From: Cellulomonas sp. Leaf334
GTDB taxonomy: Bacteria > Actinomycetota > Actinomycetes > Actinomycetales > Cellulomonadaceae
Direction of reading: 5' to 3'
Assembly (NCBI RefSeq): GCF_001424195.1
Contig: NZ_LMOO01000008.1
Location: 186,001 to 250,000 of the forward strand
Length of the DNA stretch: 64,000 nt
The translations under genes and the position numbers were made by a program. The notes below the pieces were generated by a model. That model was given only the letters and a program-made list of their open reading frames with translations, had not been told where the DNA came from and ran no database searches. The stretch's first letter is position 1. Each line of letters starts with the position of its first letter. Of this stretch, positions 27,130-34,987 are shown one piece after another.

Positions 27130-28104
27130 GTGGCGCTGTTCGACCTCCCGCTCGACCAGCTCGAGCGCTACCGCTCCGACGTCCCGTCTCCCCCCGACCT
27201 CGACGAGTTCTGGGCCGCGTCGATCGCCGGGGCCCGCGGCCACGACGTGCTGGTCGACGTGGTCCCCGTGGGGACCGGGCTCACCCTCGTCGACACCTGG
27301 GACGTGACCTTCGCCGGGTTCGACGGGCAGCCGGTGCGCGCCTGGTACACCCGGCCCGCAGGCGTGACCGAGGATCTGCCGGCCGTCGTCGAGTACCTCG
27401 GCTACGGGCGCGGTCGCGGGCTGCCGCAGGAGCGGCTGACCTGGGCCGTCGCCGGGTACGCGCACCTTCTCGTGGACACCCGCGGGCAGGGCGGCCAGTA
27501 CGGGTCCGGCGGCGACACCCCCGACCCCGTCGGCTCCGACCCCGCCGCACCCGGCTTCGTCACGCGCGGCATCCTCGACCCCGCGACGTACTACTACCGC
27601 CGCGTCTTCACCGACGCCGTCCGCGCCGTCGACGCGGCCCGCGCGCTGCGGGGGGTCGCCCAGGTGGCCGTCGTCGGGAACAGCCAGGGCGGCGGGATCG
27701 CGCTCGCCGTCGCGGGACTGGCACCCGACCTGGCTGCGGTCATGGTCAGCGCGCCGTTCCTCTGCGACATCCCGCGCGCCCTGGCGATCACCGACGCCGA
27801 CCCGTACGGCGAGATCGTCCGGTACCTCGCGGTCCACCGTGGCGCCGCCGACCAGGTGCTCCGGACCCTGTCGTACGTCGACGGGGTGCACTTCGCGGCG
27901 CGCGCGACGGCTCCGGCCCTGTTCGCGACGGGCTTGCGCGACACGGTCTGCCCTCCGTCGACGGTCTTCGCCGCCCACAACGCGTACGCGGCGGACCACG
28001 AGATCGCGGTCTACCCGTACAACCACCACGAGGGCGGCGAGGCCCACCACACGTCCCGCCAGCTCACCTGGCTGGCGGGCCACCTGCGCCCACCGGCCGC
28101 CTGA
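27130..28104 (+). CDS. acetyl xylan esterase (AXE1/CE7 family)
   Basis: CE7 esterases remove acetyl groups from xylo-oligosaccharides and also act on cephalosporin C. This 324-residue alpha/beta hydrolase has the nucleophile S185 in G-N-S-Q-G-G, D271 in G-L-R-D-T-V-C-P-P and a histidine at 299-300 in N-H-H-E-G-G. It also has the family's R-G-Q-G (118-121) and the start D-L-P-L-x-x-L. No signal peptide, so it acts on imported substrates. The GTG at 27130 lies 2 bp after the regulator's stop, so the two are cotranscribed. Confidence 0.94.
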   Translation: MALFDLPLDQLERYRSDVPSPPDLDEFWAASIAGARGHDVLVDVVPVGTGLTLVDTWDVTFAGFDGQPVRAWYTRPAGVTEDLPAVVEYLGYGRGRGLPQERLTWAVAGYAHLLVDTRGQGGQYGSGGDTPDPVGSDPAAPGFVTRGILDPATYYYRRVFTDAVRAVDAARALRGVAQVAVVGNSQGGGIALAVAGLAPDLAAVMVSAPFLCDIPRALAITDADPYGEIVRYLAVHRGAADQVLRTLSYVDGVHFAARATAPALFATGLRDTVCPPSTVFAAHNAYAADHEIAVYPYNHHEGGEAHHTSRQLTWLAGHLRPPAA

Positions 28105-28110
28105 CCCGCC

Positions 28111-28215
28111 GAGCCCGTCGGTCGCGGCCGAACTCGTCAGTCGCGGCCGAACTCGTCAGTCGCGGCCGAACTCGTCAGTCGCAACGGACGAGTCCGGCGC
28201 GGGGTGACGAGTTCG
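28111..28215. repeat. 19-bp unit array with complementary tail, copy A
   Basis: Four 19-bp units lie head to tail from 28111: one degenerate copy, two exact GAACTCGTCAGTCGCGGCC copies at 28130 and 28149, and a partial one at 28168. A tail follows with GGACGAG (28186-28192) and TGACGAGTTCG (28205-28215). GAACTCGTC of any unit can pair with GACGAGTTC of the tail. It fills the gap between the convergent esterase and aldo/keto reductase genes, so it may act as a two-way terminator. A related copy lies at 60333-60399. Confidence 0.85.
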
Positions 28216-28284
28216 CCACCGCGACCGAGGGCTTCGGTCGCTCGAGGGCGGTGGTCGCTCGAGAACCGGCTGGCGATCAGCGGG

Positions 28285-29310
28285 TCAGCGGCCCGTGCCG
28301 TCGACCGCGTGGGGGTCGATCGCGGCGATCTCGTCCGGGGTCAGCGGCCCGGCCGTCAGGGCCGTGACGTTGTCCTCCAGCTGGGCGACCGAGCTGGCGC
28401 CGACCAGCGCGGAGGTGATGCGGTCGTCGCGCAGGACCCAGGACAGGGCCAGCTGCGCGAGCGACTGGCCGCGGCCCGACGCGATCTCGTTCAGCGCCCG
28501 CGCGCGGGACAGGTACGTCTCGGACACGGCGGACGGCTTGAGGAAGTGGCCGACGGCGGCGCGCGAGTCGGCGGGGACGTCACCGGACAGGTACCGCCCC
28601 GTGAGCAGACCCTGCGCGAGCGGGGAGAACACGATGGTGCCGATCCCCAGGTCACCGACCACGTCGAGCAGGCTCTCGGTCTGCCCGTCGGCGACGTTCT
28701 CGATGTGCCGGTTGAACATCGAGTAGCTCGGCTGGTGGATGAGCAGCGGGGTGCCCAGGTCGGCGAGGACCTGCTGCGCGACCCGCGTCTGGGCCGGGGT
28801 GTAGTTGGAGATGCCCGCGTACAGGGCCTTTCCGCTGGTCACCGCCGTGTGCAGGGCGCCCATCGTCTCCTCCACCGGCACCGACGGGTCGGGGCGGTGG
28901 GAGTAGAAGATGTCGACGTAGTCCACCCCGATGCGCGCCAGGGACTGGTCGAGGGAGGACAGCAGGTACTTGCGCGAGCCGCCGTCGCCGTACGGGCCGG
29001 GCCACATGTCGTAGCCGGCCTTGGAGGAGATGACGAGCTCGTCGCGGTAGGGGCGCAGGTCGGACGCGAGGACGCGGCCGAAGTTCTCCTCCGCGGAGCC
29101 GTACGGCGGGCCGTAGTTGTTGGCCAGGTCGATGTGCGTGATGCCGAGGTCGAACGCGCGGCGCAGGATGGCGCGCTGGGCGTCGAGCGGTGTGGTGTCG
29201 CCGAAGTTGTGCCACAGACCCAGCGACAGGGCGGGCAGGTCGAGCCCGCTGCGACCGGTCCGGCGGTAGGTCATGGAGTCGTAGCGGGTCTCGTCGGCAG
29301 CAAAAGGCAT
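28285..29310 (-). CDS. aldo/keto reductase, YghZ/L-glyceraldehyde 3-phosphate reductase type
   Basis: This 341-residue NADPH-dependent aldo/keto reductase has the catalytic tetrad D61, Y66, K97 and H138 (I-D-L-A-N-N-Y-G, I-S-S-K-A, Y-S-H-R). The subfamily features S-L-G-L-W-H-N-F-G and F-N-R-H-I-E match the YghZ group, which reduces small aldehydes including L-glyceraldehyde 3-phosphate and methylglyoxal. The ATG at 29310 has TAGCGT exactly 6 nt upstream on its strand, so the mRNA is probably leaderless. The gene is divergent from trmL with only 28 bp between the starts. Confidence 0.92.
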   Translation of the reverse strand: MPFAADETRYDSMTYRRTGRSGLDLPALSLGLWHNFGDTTPLDAQRAILRRAFDLGITHIDLANNYGPPYGSAEENFGRVLASDLRPYRDELVISSKAGYDMWPGPYGDGGSRKYLLSSLDQSLARIGVDYVDIFYSHRPDPSVPVEETMGALHTAVTSGKALYAGISNYTPAQTRVAQQVLADLGTPLLIHQPSYSMFNRHIENVADGQTESLLDVVGDLGIGTIVFSPLAQGLLTGRYLSGDVPADSRAAVGHFLKPSAVSETYLSRARALNEIASGRGQSLAQLALSWVLRDDRITSALVGASSVAQLEDNVTALTAGPLTPDEIAAIDPHAVDGTGR

Positions 29311-29316
29311 GTCTCC

Positions 29317-29332
29317 ACGCTATCCGTAGGAT
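29317..29332. promoter_or_regulatory. back-to-back -10 boxes of two divergent leaderless genes
   Basis: On the plus strand TAGGAT (29327-29332) precedes the trmL GTG by 6 nt. On the minus strand TAGCGT (29322-29317) precedes the reductase ATG by 6 nt. The boxes are 4 bp apart, so two polymerases could not open both promoters at once. Confidence 0.65.
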
Positions 29333-29338
29333 CGGCGC

Positions 29339-29800
29339 GTGCTGCACGTCGCGTTCTTCGAGCCCCGCATCCCCGGCAACACCGGCAGCGCCATCCGGCT
29401 GGCGGCCGGCACCGGCTCGACCCTGCACCTGGTGGAGCCGCTCGGGTTCGACCTGTCGGAGGCCAAGCTGCGTCGTGCGGGGCTGGACTACCACGACCTC
29501 GCGCACGTCGTGGTGCACCCGAACCTGGAGGCCCTGCTGGCGACGGTCCCGGGGCGGGTCTTCGCCTTCACCACCCACGCGACGCAGCACCACACCGACC
29601 TCGCCTACCGCGCCGACGACGTGCTGCTGTTCGGCCCGGAACCGACGGGACTGCCCGCGGACGTGCTGGAGCACCCTCGGATCACCGCCCAGGTGCGCAT
29701 CCCGATGCTCCCCGGCCGCCGGTCCATGAACCTGTCGAACGCCGCAGCTGTCGCCACGTACGAGGCGTGGCGACAGCTGGGCTTCGAGGGCGGCGTCTAG
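29339..29800 (+). CDS. trmL: tRNA (cytidine/uridine-34-2'-O)-methyltransferase
   Basis: TrmL methylates the wobble-base ribose in tRNA-Leu. This 153-residue SPOUT-fold protein has the N-terminal P-R-I-P-G-N-T-G-S-A-I-R-L, L-F-G-P-E-P-T-G-L-P for the knot, and I-P-M-L-P-G-R-R-S-M-N-L-S-N for the S-adenosylmethionine loop, all typical of TrmL. The start is the GTG at 29339, leaderless by its TAGGAT box. It is convergent with the GH64 gene, 9 bp away. Confidence 0.95.
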   Translation: MLHVAFFEPRIPGNTGSAIRLAAGTGSTLHLVEPLGFDLSEAKLRRAGLDYHDLAHVVVHPNLEALLATVPGRVFAFTTHATQHHTDLAYRADDVLLFGPEPTGLPADVLEHPRITAQVRIPMLPGRRSMNLSNAAAVATYEAWRQLGFEGGV

Positions 29801-29809
29801 CCGGCCGTC

Positions 29810-31408
29810 CTAGCCCAGACGCCACTTCTGCGCGTTGGCGCCGTTGCAGTCCCAGATGTGGACCTGCGTGCCGGGCGTCGTCGAGTGCCCCGGGTTGTCG
29901 AGGCACCGGTTGGACGCCGGGTTGTAGTAGCCGCCGTTGCGCGGGACCCACACCTGCGCGCCGGTGCCGTTGCAGTCGTAGAGCTGCACCTTGGTGCCGT
30001 TGGCGGTGCCGCCGCCTGCGACGTCGAGGCACTTGCCCTGGACGCGCAGCGTGGTGCCGGCCTCCACGAAGGTCCACTTCTGGGCGACCGTGCCGTTGCA
30101 GCCCCAGATCTGGATCTTGTTGCCGTTCGCCGTGTTCTGCGCGCTGTTGTCGAGGCACATGCCGTTCGCGTTCACGAGCGCGCTCCCGTTGCCCGTGGGC
30201 GGCGGGTTCGTCGTGCCGCCCCCGGTGAACGGCTGGATGATCAGGCCCGCCGCGGACGGGGAGCCGTCGTGCACCAGGGACTCGAAGGCGCCGACGTCGT
30301 CGAACGCGAACGCGTACGCCTTCCCGTCCGCCATGTTGGCGTGCACGATCCGCGCGTACTGGTTCGTCGGGTTGCTCTTGTAGAACGCCGACGCGTCGGT
30401 GCTGGGCTGGGTGTCGACCGTGCCGAGCGTGCCGCGGTTGAGGGCGGCGCACAGGGTGCGGGCGATGGGCCCGACGACCTGGTCGTTGGGGGCGTGCAGG
30501 GCGCCGTCGCAGCCCCACACGTCCGCGCTGCTCGGCCGGTTGAAGGACGCGACCTGCTGCCCGGCGCCGTTGGTGAACCGCATCGTCGTGCCCGAGGTGC
30601 GCCCGAAGTACCTGAGGTTCGGCTGGTCGCCGAACGGCACGACCGTGAGCGTCTTGCCGGTGTACGCGTTCCATGCCGACGCGATGTAGGAGTCGAGGTA
30701 CGTCGTGCTGAACAGGCCCGCACCCGCGGCCTTGCCGGGGGCGAGCACGCGCAGGACCGTGCCGTCGGACCGTCGCACCACGGTGTTGCCCCACCCGGGC
30801 TGGGCGGCGATCTGGTTGATCGTGTTCTCCCGGCCGTTGGCCACCAGGTCGCCGGTGCGCCGCGTGCCCTGCGCACCCGTGACGGTGACCGTGTGAGGCA
30901 CCGCGAACATGTCGACCTGCGAGCTGTTCAGCCAGAGTCCGGCGTCGTTGTAGGTGAACTCGCTCCAGTCGAACAGGATCTGGTGGTTGGCGTCCCCGCT
31001 GGCCCACGGCGCCGGCTGGACGAGCCCGTCGGGCGTGAGGAAGAACTTCAGCTTCTGCCCGAGCGAGAAGTACACGCGGCCGGAGATGCCGCGGGGCACC
31101 TGGACCGTCGTGCTGCCGCCGTTGCCCGGTCCGGCGATGGCCACGTCGGGTGCGGCCGACGGCGGGTTCGATCCCGCGGGCCACGCGGTGAACGTGCCGG
31201 CCGCGTTGACGTAGCCGAGCCGCCCGGTGCTCAGGTTCGTCCCGAGCACGTACACGTAGACCGCCTCACCACGGCCGCTGGAGTTCGTGATGGTCAGCGG
31301 CAGCCGATCAGGGCCCACCGCCTGCGCTCCTGCGGCGGCCGCCACCATCGTCGTCACCGCGACCGCGAGCGCGCTGAGCGCCCCGATCACCCGTCTGCTG
31401 GTCGTCAT
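29810..31408 (-). CDS. secreted GH64 endo-beta-1,3-glucanase with ricin-type lectin domain
   Basis: The 532-residue precursor has a signal peptide (about residues 1-30, cleavage near A-Q-A). A GH64 catalytic domain spans roughly residues 35-375; family signatures seen are L-P-L-T-I-T-N, G-R-V-Y-F-S-L-G, F-D-W-S-E-F-T-Y and V-D-M-F-A-V-P. A short Pro/Gly/Thr linker leads to a C-terminal beta-trefoil (CBM13) with three C-L-D and Q-K-W/Q-V-W repeats. GH64 enzymes release laminaripentaose from fungal or algal beta-1,3-glucan. The ATG at 31408 has GAGGAG about 9 nt upstream and is preferred to the GTG at 31423. Confidence 0.94.
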   Translation of the reverse strand: MTTSRRVIGALSALAVAVTTMVAAAAGAQAVGPDRLPLTITNSSGRGEAVYVYVLGTNLSTGRLGYVNAAGTFTAWPAGSNPPSAAPDVAIAGPGNGGSTTVQVPRGISGRVYFSLGQKLKFFLTPDGLVQPAPWASGDANHQILFDWSEFTYNDAGLWLNSSQVDMFAVPHTVTVTGAQGTRRTGDLVANGRENTINQIAAQPGWGNTVVRRSDGTVLRVLAPGKAAGAGLFSTTYLDSYIASAWNAYTGKTLTVVPFGDQPNLRYFGRTSGTTMRFTNGAGQQVASFNRPSSADVWGCDGALHAPNDQVVGPIARTLCAALNRGTLGTVDTQPSTDASAFYKSNPTNQYARIVHANMADGKAYAFAFDDVGAFESLVHDGSPSAAGLIIQPFTGGGTTNPPPTGNGSALVNANGMCLDNSAQNTANGNKIQIWGCNGTVAQKWTFVEAGTTLRVQGKCLDVAGGGTANGTKVQLYDCNGTGAQVWVPRNGGYYNPASNRCLDNPGHSTTPGTQVHIWDCNGANAQKWRLG

Positions 31409-31446
31409 CGACCCGCTCCTCACTCAGTTGCCGGCTTGCCCCACCC

Positions 31447-31466
31447 GTGTTGACACGTATCAACAC
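31447..31466. promoter_or_regulatory. inverted repeat between GH64 and ggt-like genes
   Basis: GTGTTGA-N6-TCAACAC is a perfect 7-bp dyad 39 bp upstream of the GH64 start and 75 bp before the divergent gene. It differs from the LacI and TGAATCGATTCA sites of this window, so it would bind another regulator. Confidence 0.5.
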
Positions 31467-31541
31467 CAGTCGCAGGACACTATGACTGCGCGGATTAGTG
31501 TGCAAGGGGTGCTACCGCCCCCCGTCAGGCAGGATCGAGAC

Positions 31542-33308
31542 GTGTTCACCACCCGCCCCGAGCTCGTCGGCACCTTCGGCATGGTCGCCTCGACGCACTG
31601 GCTCGCGTCGTCCGTCGGCATGCGCATGCTCGAGGCCGGCGGCAACGCGTTCGACGCCGCGGTCGCCGCGGGCTTCACGCTCAGCGTCGTCGAGCCGCAC
31701 CTCAACGGCCCCGGCGGCGACGCCCCGATCATCGGTCACCGCGCCGCCGACGGGCACACGTTCGTGATCTGCGGGCAGGGCACCGCCCCGGCGGCCGCGA
31801 CCATCGACACCTACCGTGACCTGGGCCTGGACCTCGTCCCCGGCACGGGGCACCTGGCTGCCGTGGTCCCGGGCGCGTTCGGCGCGTGGCTCGACCTGCT
31901 CGCGCGGTACGGCACGCTCCCCCTCGCCGACGTGCTCGCGCCGGCCATCGGCTACGCGCGCGACGGGTACCCGCTGGTCCGGGCCGCGAGCCGGACGATC
32001 GCCACCGTCGCCCCGATGTTCACCGAACACTGGCCCACGTCCGCCGCGGTCTACCTGCCCCACGGCGAGGTCCCGGTCGCGGGCGGGCGGTTCAGCAACC
32101 CGGTGCTCGCCGACACGTTCGAGCGGCTCCTGGCGGGCACCGGTTCGCGCGAGGCGCAGATCGAGGCGGCACGGCACGCGTTCTACGAGGGGTTCGTCGC
32201 CGAGGCCGTCGACGCCTTCCAGGCGGGCGTCGCCGTGCAGGACTCGTCGGGCCGACCACACACCGGCCTCCTCCGAGCCTCCGACCTGGCCGGATGGCGG
32301 GCGACCGAGGAACCGACGACGTCGCTGCGGTTCGCCGGCCGGACCGTGCACAAGACCGGCGCCTGGGGGCAGGGACCGGTCCTCCTGCAGCAGCTCGCGA
32401 TGCTGGACGCCCTCGGCGTCGGCGACCTCGTGCGCACCAACGACACCGTCGAGCTCGTGCACACCGTGGTCGAGGTGGCCAAGCTCGCGTTCGCCGACCG
32501 GGAGGCCTGGTACGGCGACGTCGACGACGTCCCGCTCGAGACCCTGCTGTCCGCGCGGTACGCGGCCTCGCGCGCCGAGCTCGTCGGCCCCGTCGCGACC
32601 GACGGCCTGCGCCCCGGCTCGCCCGGCGGGCGGGAGCCGCGCATCTCCGCCGCGGTGCGGGGCGACCTGTCGGGATCGGGCCCTGGCGTCGGCGAGCCCA
32701 CCGTCTCCCCCCTCGGCCTGAGCCCCGGCGACACCTGCCACGTGGACGTCGTCGACCGGTGGGGCAACCGGGTGTCCGCGACGCCGTCGGGCGGGTGGCT
32801 GCAGTCGAGCCCGGTCGTCCCCGGCCTCGGGTTCGCCCTGCCGACCCGCGCGCAGATGTTCTGGCTGGAGCCGGGGCTGCCCAACAGCCTCGCCCCCGGC
32901 AAGCGCCCGCGCACCACGCTGAGCCCCGCACTGCTCCTCGACGACGACGGATCGGGCGTGGCGTTCGGCACCCCGGGCGGCGACCAGCAGGACCAGTGGA
33001 CCGTGCCGTTCCTGCTGCGGCACCTCGTCGGCGGTGCCGCACTGCAGGCGGCCATCGACGCGCCGGCCTGGCACTCGACGCACGTCCCCAGCTCCTTCTA
33101 CCCGCGCACCCACACACCGCGCGGACTGGTCGCCGAGGCCCGCCTCGGGGCGGACGTCCTGGACGCGCTCGCCGACCGCGGGCACCAGGTGGAGACCGTC
33201 GGCCCGTGGGAGCTCGGGCGGCTCAGCGCGGCCGGGGTGCGGCCGGACGGACTGCTCGTCGCGGCGGCGAACCCGCGGGGCATGCAGGGCTACGCCGTCG
33301 GCCGGTGA
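31542..33308 (+). CDS. gamma-glutamyltransferase family protein, no signal peptide
   Basis: Gamma-glutamyltransferases are N-terminal nucleophile hydrolases that self-cleave before a Thr. Here the candidate is T398 in G-D-T-C-H-V-D-V-V-D, preceded by the large-subunit features G-G-N-A-F-D-A-A and P-H-L-N-G-P-G-G. The 588-residue length fits. No export signal is visible, unlike classical periplasmic GGT, so a cytoplasmic role is inferred. The GTG at 31542 has CAGGAT 6 nt upstream, a likely leaderless start. It precedes the amidohydrolase and GntR genes on the same strand; the substrate is unknown. Confidence 0.85.
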   Translation: MFTTRPELVGTFGMVASTHWLASSVGMRMLEAGGNAFDAAVAAGFTLSVVEPHLNGPGGDAPIIGHRAADGHTFVICGQGTAPAAATIDTYRDLGLDLVPGTGHLAAVVPGAFGAWLDLLARYGTLPLADVLAPAIGYARDGYPLVRAASRTIATVAPMFTEHWPTSAAVYLPHGEVPVAGGRFSNPVLADTFERLLAGTGSREAQIEAARHAFYEGFVAEAVDAFQAGVAVQDSSGRPHTGLLRASDLAGWRATEEPTTSLRFAGRTVHKTGAWGQGPVLLQQLAMLDALGVGDLVRTNDTVELVHTVVEVAKLAFADREAWYGDVDDVPLETLLSARYAASRAELVGPVATDGLRPGSPGGREPRISAAVRGDLSGSGPGVGEPTVSPLGLSPGDTCHVDVVDRWGNRVSATPSGGWLQSSPVVPGLGFALPTRAQMFWLEPGLPNSLAPGKRPRTTLSPALLLDDDGSGVAFGTPGGDQQDQWTVPFLLRHLVGGAALQAAIDAPAWHSTHVPSSFYPRTHTPRGLVAEARLGADVLDALADRGHQVETVGPWELGRLSAAGVRPDGLLVAAANPRGMQGYAVGR

Positions 33309-33309
33309 G

Positions 33310-33330
33310 TCAAGTCCTCCGATGACTTGA
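33310..33330. promoter_or_regulatory. inverted repeat, possible GntR site
   Basis: TCAAGTC-N7-GACTTGA lies between the ggt-like gene and the amidohydrolase gene, about 75 bp before the latter's start. It is followed by two GATGAGGG direct repeats. The nearest regulator is the FadR-type protein at 34301, so this may be its operator; a weak terminator of the upstream gene is the alternative. Confidence 0.45.
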
Positions 33331-33405
33331 GGATCCGATGAGGGTTCGATGAGGGATCGACGCCGCACAGCCCTCAGACATCGGACCACTGCTAGCGTCG
33401 CGTTC

Positions 33406-34275
33406 ATGCCCAATGTCGTGGATGCCCACCTCCAGGTGTGGAACCCGGACACGGTGCACTACCCCTGGATGACCGCGGAGAACGCAGGGGTGCACCGCAC
33501 GTACCGGGTCCCGGACATCGAGGACCAGCTGGCCGACGAAGACGTCGCCTGGGTGGTCCTCGTGCAGGCCGCGGACAACCGCGCGGACTCCGAGCTCATG
33601 CTCTTCCAGGCGCTCTCGTCCCCCCGCGTCGCCGGGGTCGTGGCGTGGGTGCCCCTCGACGCCCCCGACGACGCCGCCAACCAGCTGGACAAGTGGCGAC
33701 GGGAGCCCATCGTCGGCATCGGCCACCGGGGCCACGACGGTCGGGATCCCGACTGGCTGCTCGACGCGGCCGTCGACGACAGCCTCACGCTCCTCACCGA
33801 GCGTCGCCTGACCCTCGACCTCACCGCGCACACGCCGGCCGCCCTGGCCCACGTCGCGACCCTCGCCGAGAACCACCCCAAGCTCACGGTCGTCCTCGAC
33901 CACCTCGGCTCTCCGCCGCTCGCCGCGCTGCGGGCGGGTGACCGGGACGCCTGGGCGCGCTGGTCCGCCCTGCTGGGCGCCGTCGCGCAGATGCCGAACG
34001 TCGTCGCCAAGCTGTCCGGCCTGACCACCGCGGCCGGTGCGGGCTGGACCCCGGACCACCTGCGGCCCGCCGTCGACCGCGCGCTGGAGGTGTTCGGCCC
34101 CGACCGCCTCATGCTCGGCAGCGACTGGCCGTACGCGCTCCTCGAGGGCGACTCGTACGCCCAGGTCTGGCACGGCCTGCGCTCGACCGTGGACCAGCTG
34201 GGTGACGAGGACCGTGCAGCGGTGCTCGGCGGGACGGCCACCCAGGTGTACGGGCTGCCGTTCGACTCGTTCTGA
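33406..34275 (+). CDS. amidohydrolase family protein (sugar-lactonase-like)
   Basis: This 289-residue amidohydrolase-2 family barrel resembles enzymes such as L-fuconolactonase and L-rhamnono-lactonase. Visible signatures are V-D-A-H-L-Q-V-W-N-P near the start (usually D-x-H-x-H; the second His is Gln here), L-D-H-L-G, the A-K-L-S-G strand and G-S-D-W-P. The start is the ATG at 33406, with TAGCGT 7 nt upstream. Next downstream is a FadR-type regulator, which often controls lactone or acid-sugar pathways. The substrate is not known. Confidence 0.85.
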   Translation: MPNVVDAHLQVWNPDTVHYPWMTAENAGVHRTYRVPDIEDQLADEDVAWVVLVQAADNRADSELMLFQALSSPRVAGVVAWVPLDAPDDAANQLDKWRREPIVGIGHRGHDGRDPDWLLDAAVDDSLTLLTERRLTLDLTAHTPAALAHVATLAENHPKLTVVLDHLGSPPLAALRAGDRDAWARWSALLGAVAQMPNVVAKLSGLTTAAGAGWTPDHLRPAVDRALEVFGPDRLMLGSDWPYALLEGDSYAQVWHGLRSTVDQLGDEDRAAVLGGTATQVYGLPFDSF

Positions 34276-34300
34276 CCGCGTGACCGCGTAAGTTCGCTCC

Positions 34301-34987
34301 GTGTCACGTTCCGATGACGTCGTCGACGGGGTCAAGCAGATGATCCTCGACGGACGGCTCCAGGCAGGACAGCGGCTGCCCGCCGAGAAGGAGCTCGCCG
34401 CCACCCTCGGCGTCTCCCGCGGCTCCCTGCGCGAAGGCGTCCACGCGCTCGGGACGCTCGGCATCCTCGAGTCGAGGCACGGCGACGGCACCTACGTGAC
34501 GACGCTCGACCCCGCGCTGCTGCTCGCCCCCGTCGGCTTCGTCGCCGAGCTCCAGGATGACGCCGCCGCGTTCCACACCGTCCGCCGCATCCTCGAGACC
34601 GAAGCCGCCGGCCTCGCCGCGCTCCACGTCCAGGACGACTGCCTCGCACGCCTGCGCGCCGTCCTCGACGAGACCGCGCGCGCCCTGGTGGAGAGCCCCC
34701 TCGACCACGACCGGCTCGTCGACGCCGACCTGGCCTTCCACGAGGAGGTCGCCCGGGCATCCGGCAACCCCGTCCTCGCGGCGCTGGTCGTCGGCCTCGC
34801 CGGGCGGGCGTCCCGCACCCGGCTCTGGCGCGGGCTCTCCGACGAGGGCGCCGAGGACCGGGCGTTCGTCGAGCACGAAGCCATCCTCGCCGCCGTCGCC
34901 GCCCGCGACCCCGACCGTGCACGACTGCGGATGGCGACGCACCTGCTCGGCCTGGAGGACTCCGCGACGGGGGTCTGGTCGCGCTAG
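34301..34987 (+). CDS. GntR family regulator, FadR subfamily
   Basis: The 228-residue protein has a winged helix-turn-helix at about 5-65 (L-P-A-E-K-E-L-A-A-T-L-G-V-S-R-G-S-L-R-E) and an all-helical FCD ligand domain from about 85. The FCD metal ligands appear as D-x-x-F-H (D-L-A-F-H) and later histidines. Such regulators answer to carboxylic acids and acid sugars. The GTG at 34301 has TAAGTT 6 nt upstream, so it is probably leaderless with its own promoter. Its stop overlaps the stop of the convergent LacI gene in CTAG. Confidence 0.92.
   Translation: MSRSDDVVDGVKQMILDGRLQAGQRLPAEKELAATLGVSRGSLREGVHALGTLGILESRHGDGTYVTTLDPALLLAPVGFVAELQDDAAAFHTVRRILETEAAGLAALHVQDDCLARLRAVLDETARALVESPLDHDRLVDADLAFHEEVARASGNPVLAALVVGLAGRASRTRLWRGLSDEGAEDRAFVEHEAILAAVAARDPDRARLRMATHLLGLEDSATGVWSR

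Noticed and set aside
28111..28215. CRISPR array
   Set aside because: The units are directly adjacent at 19 bp with no spacers, and no cas genes are near.
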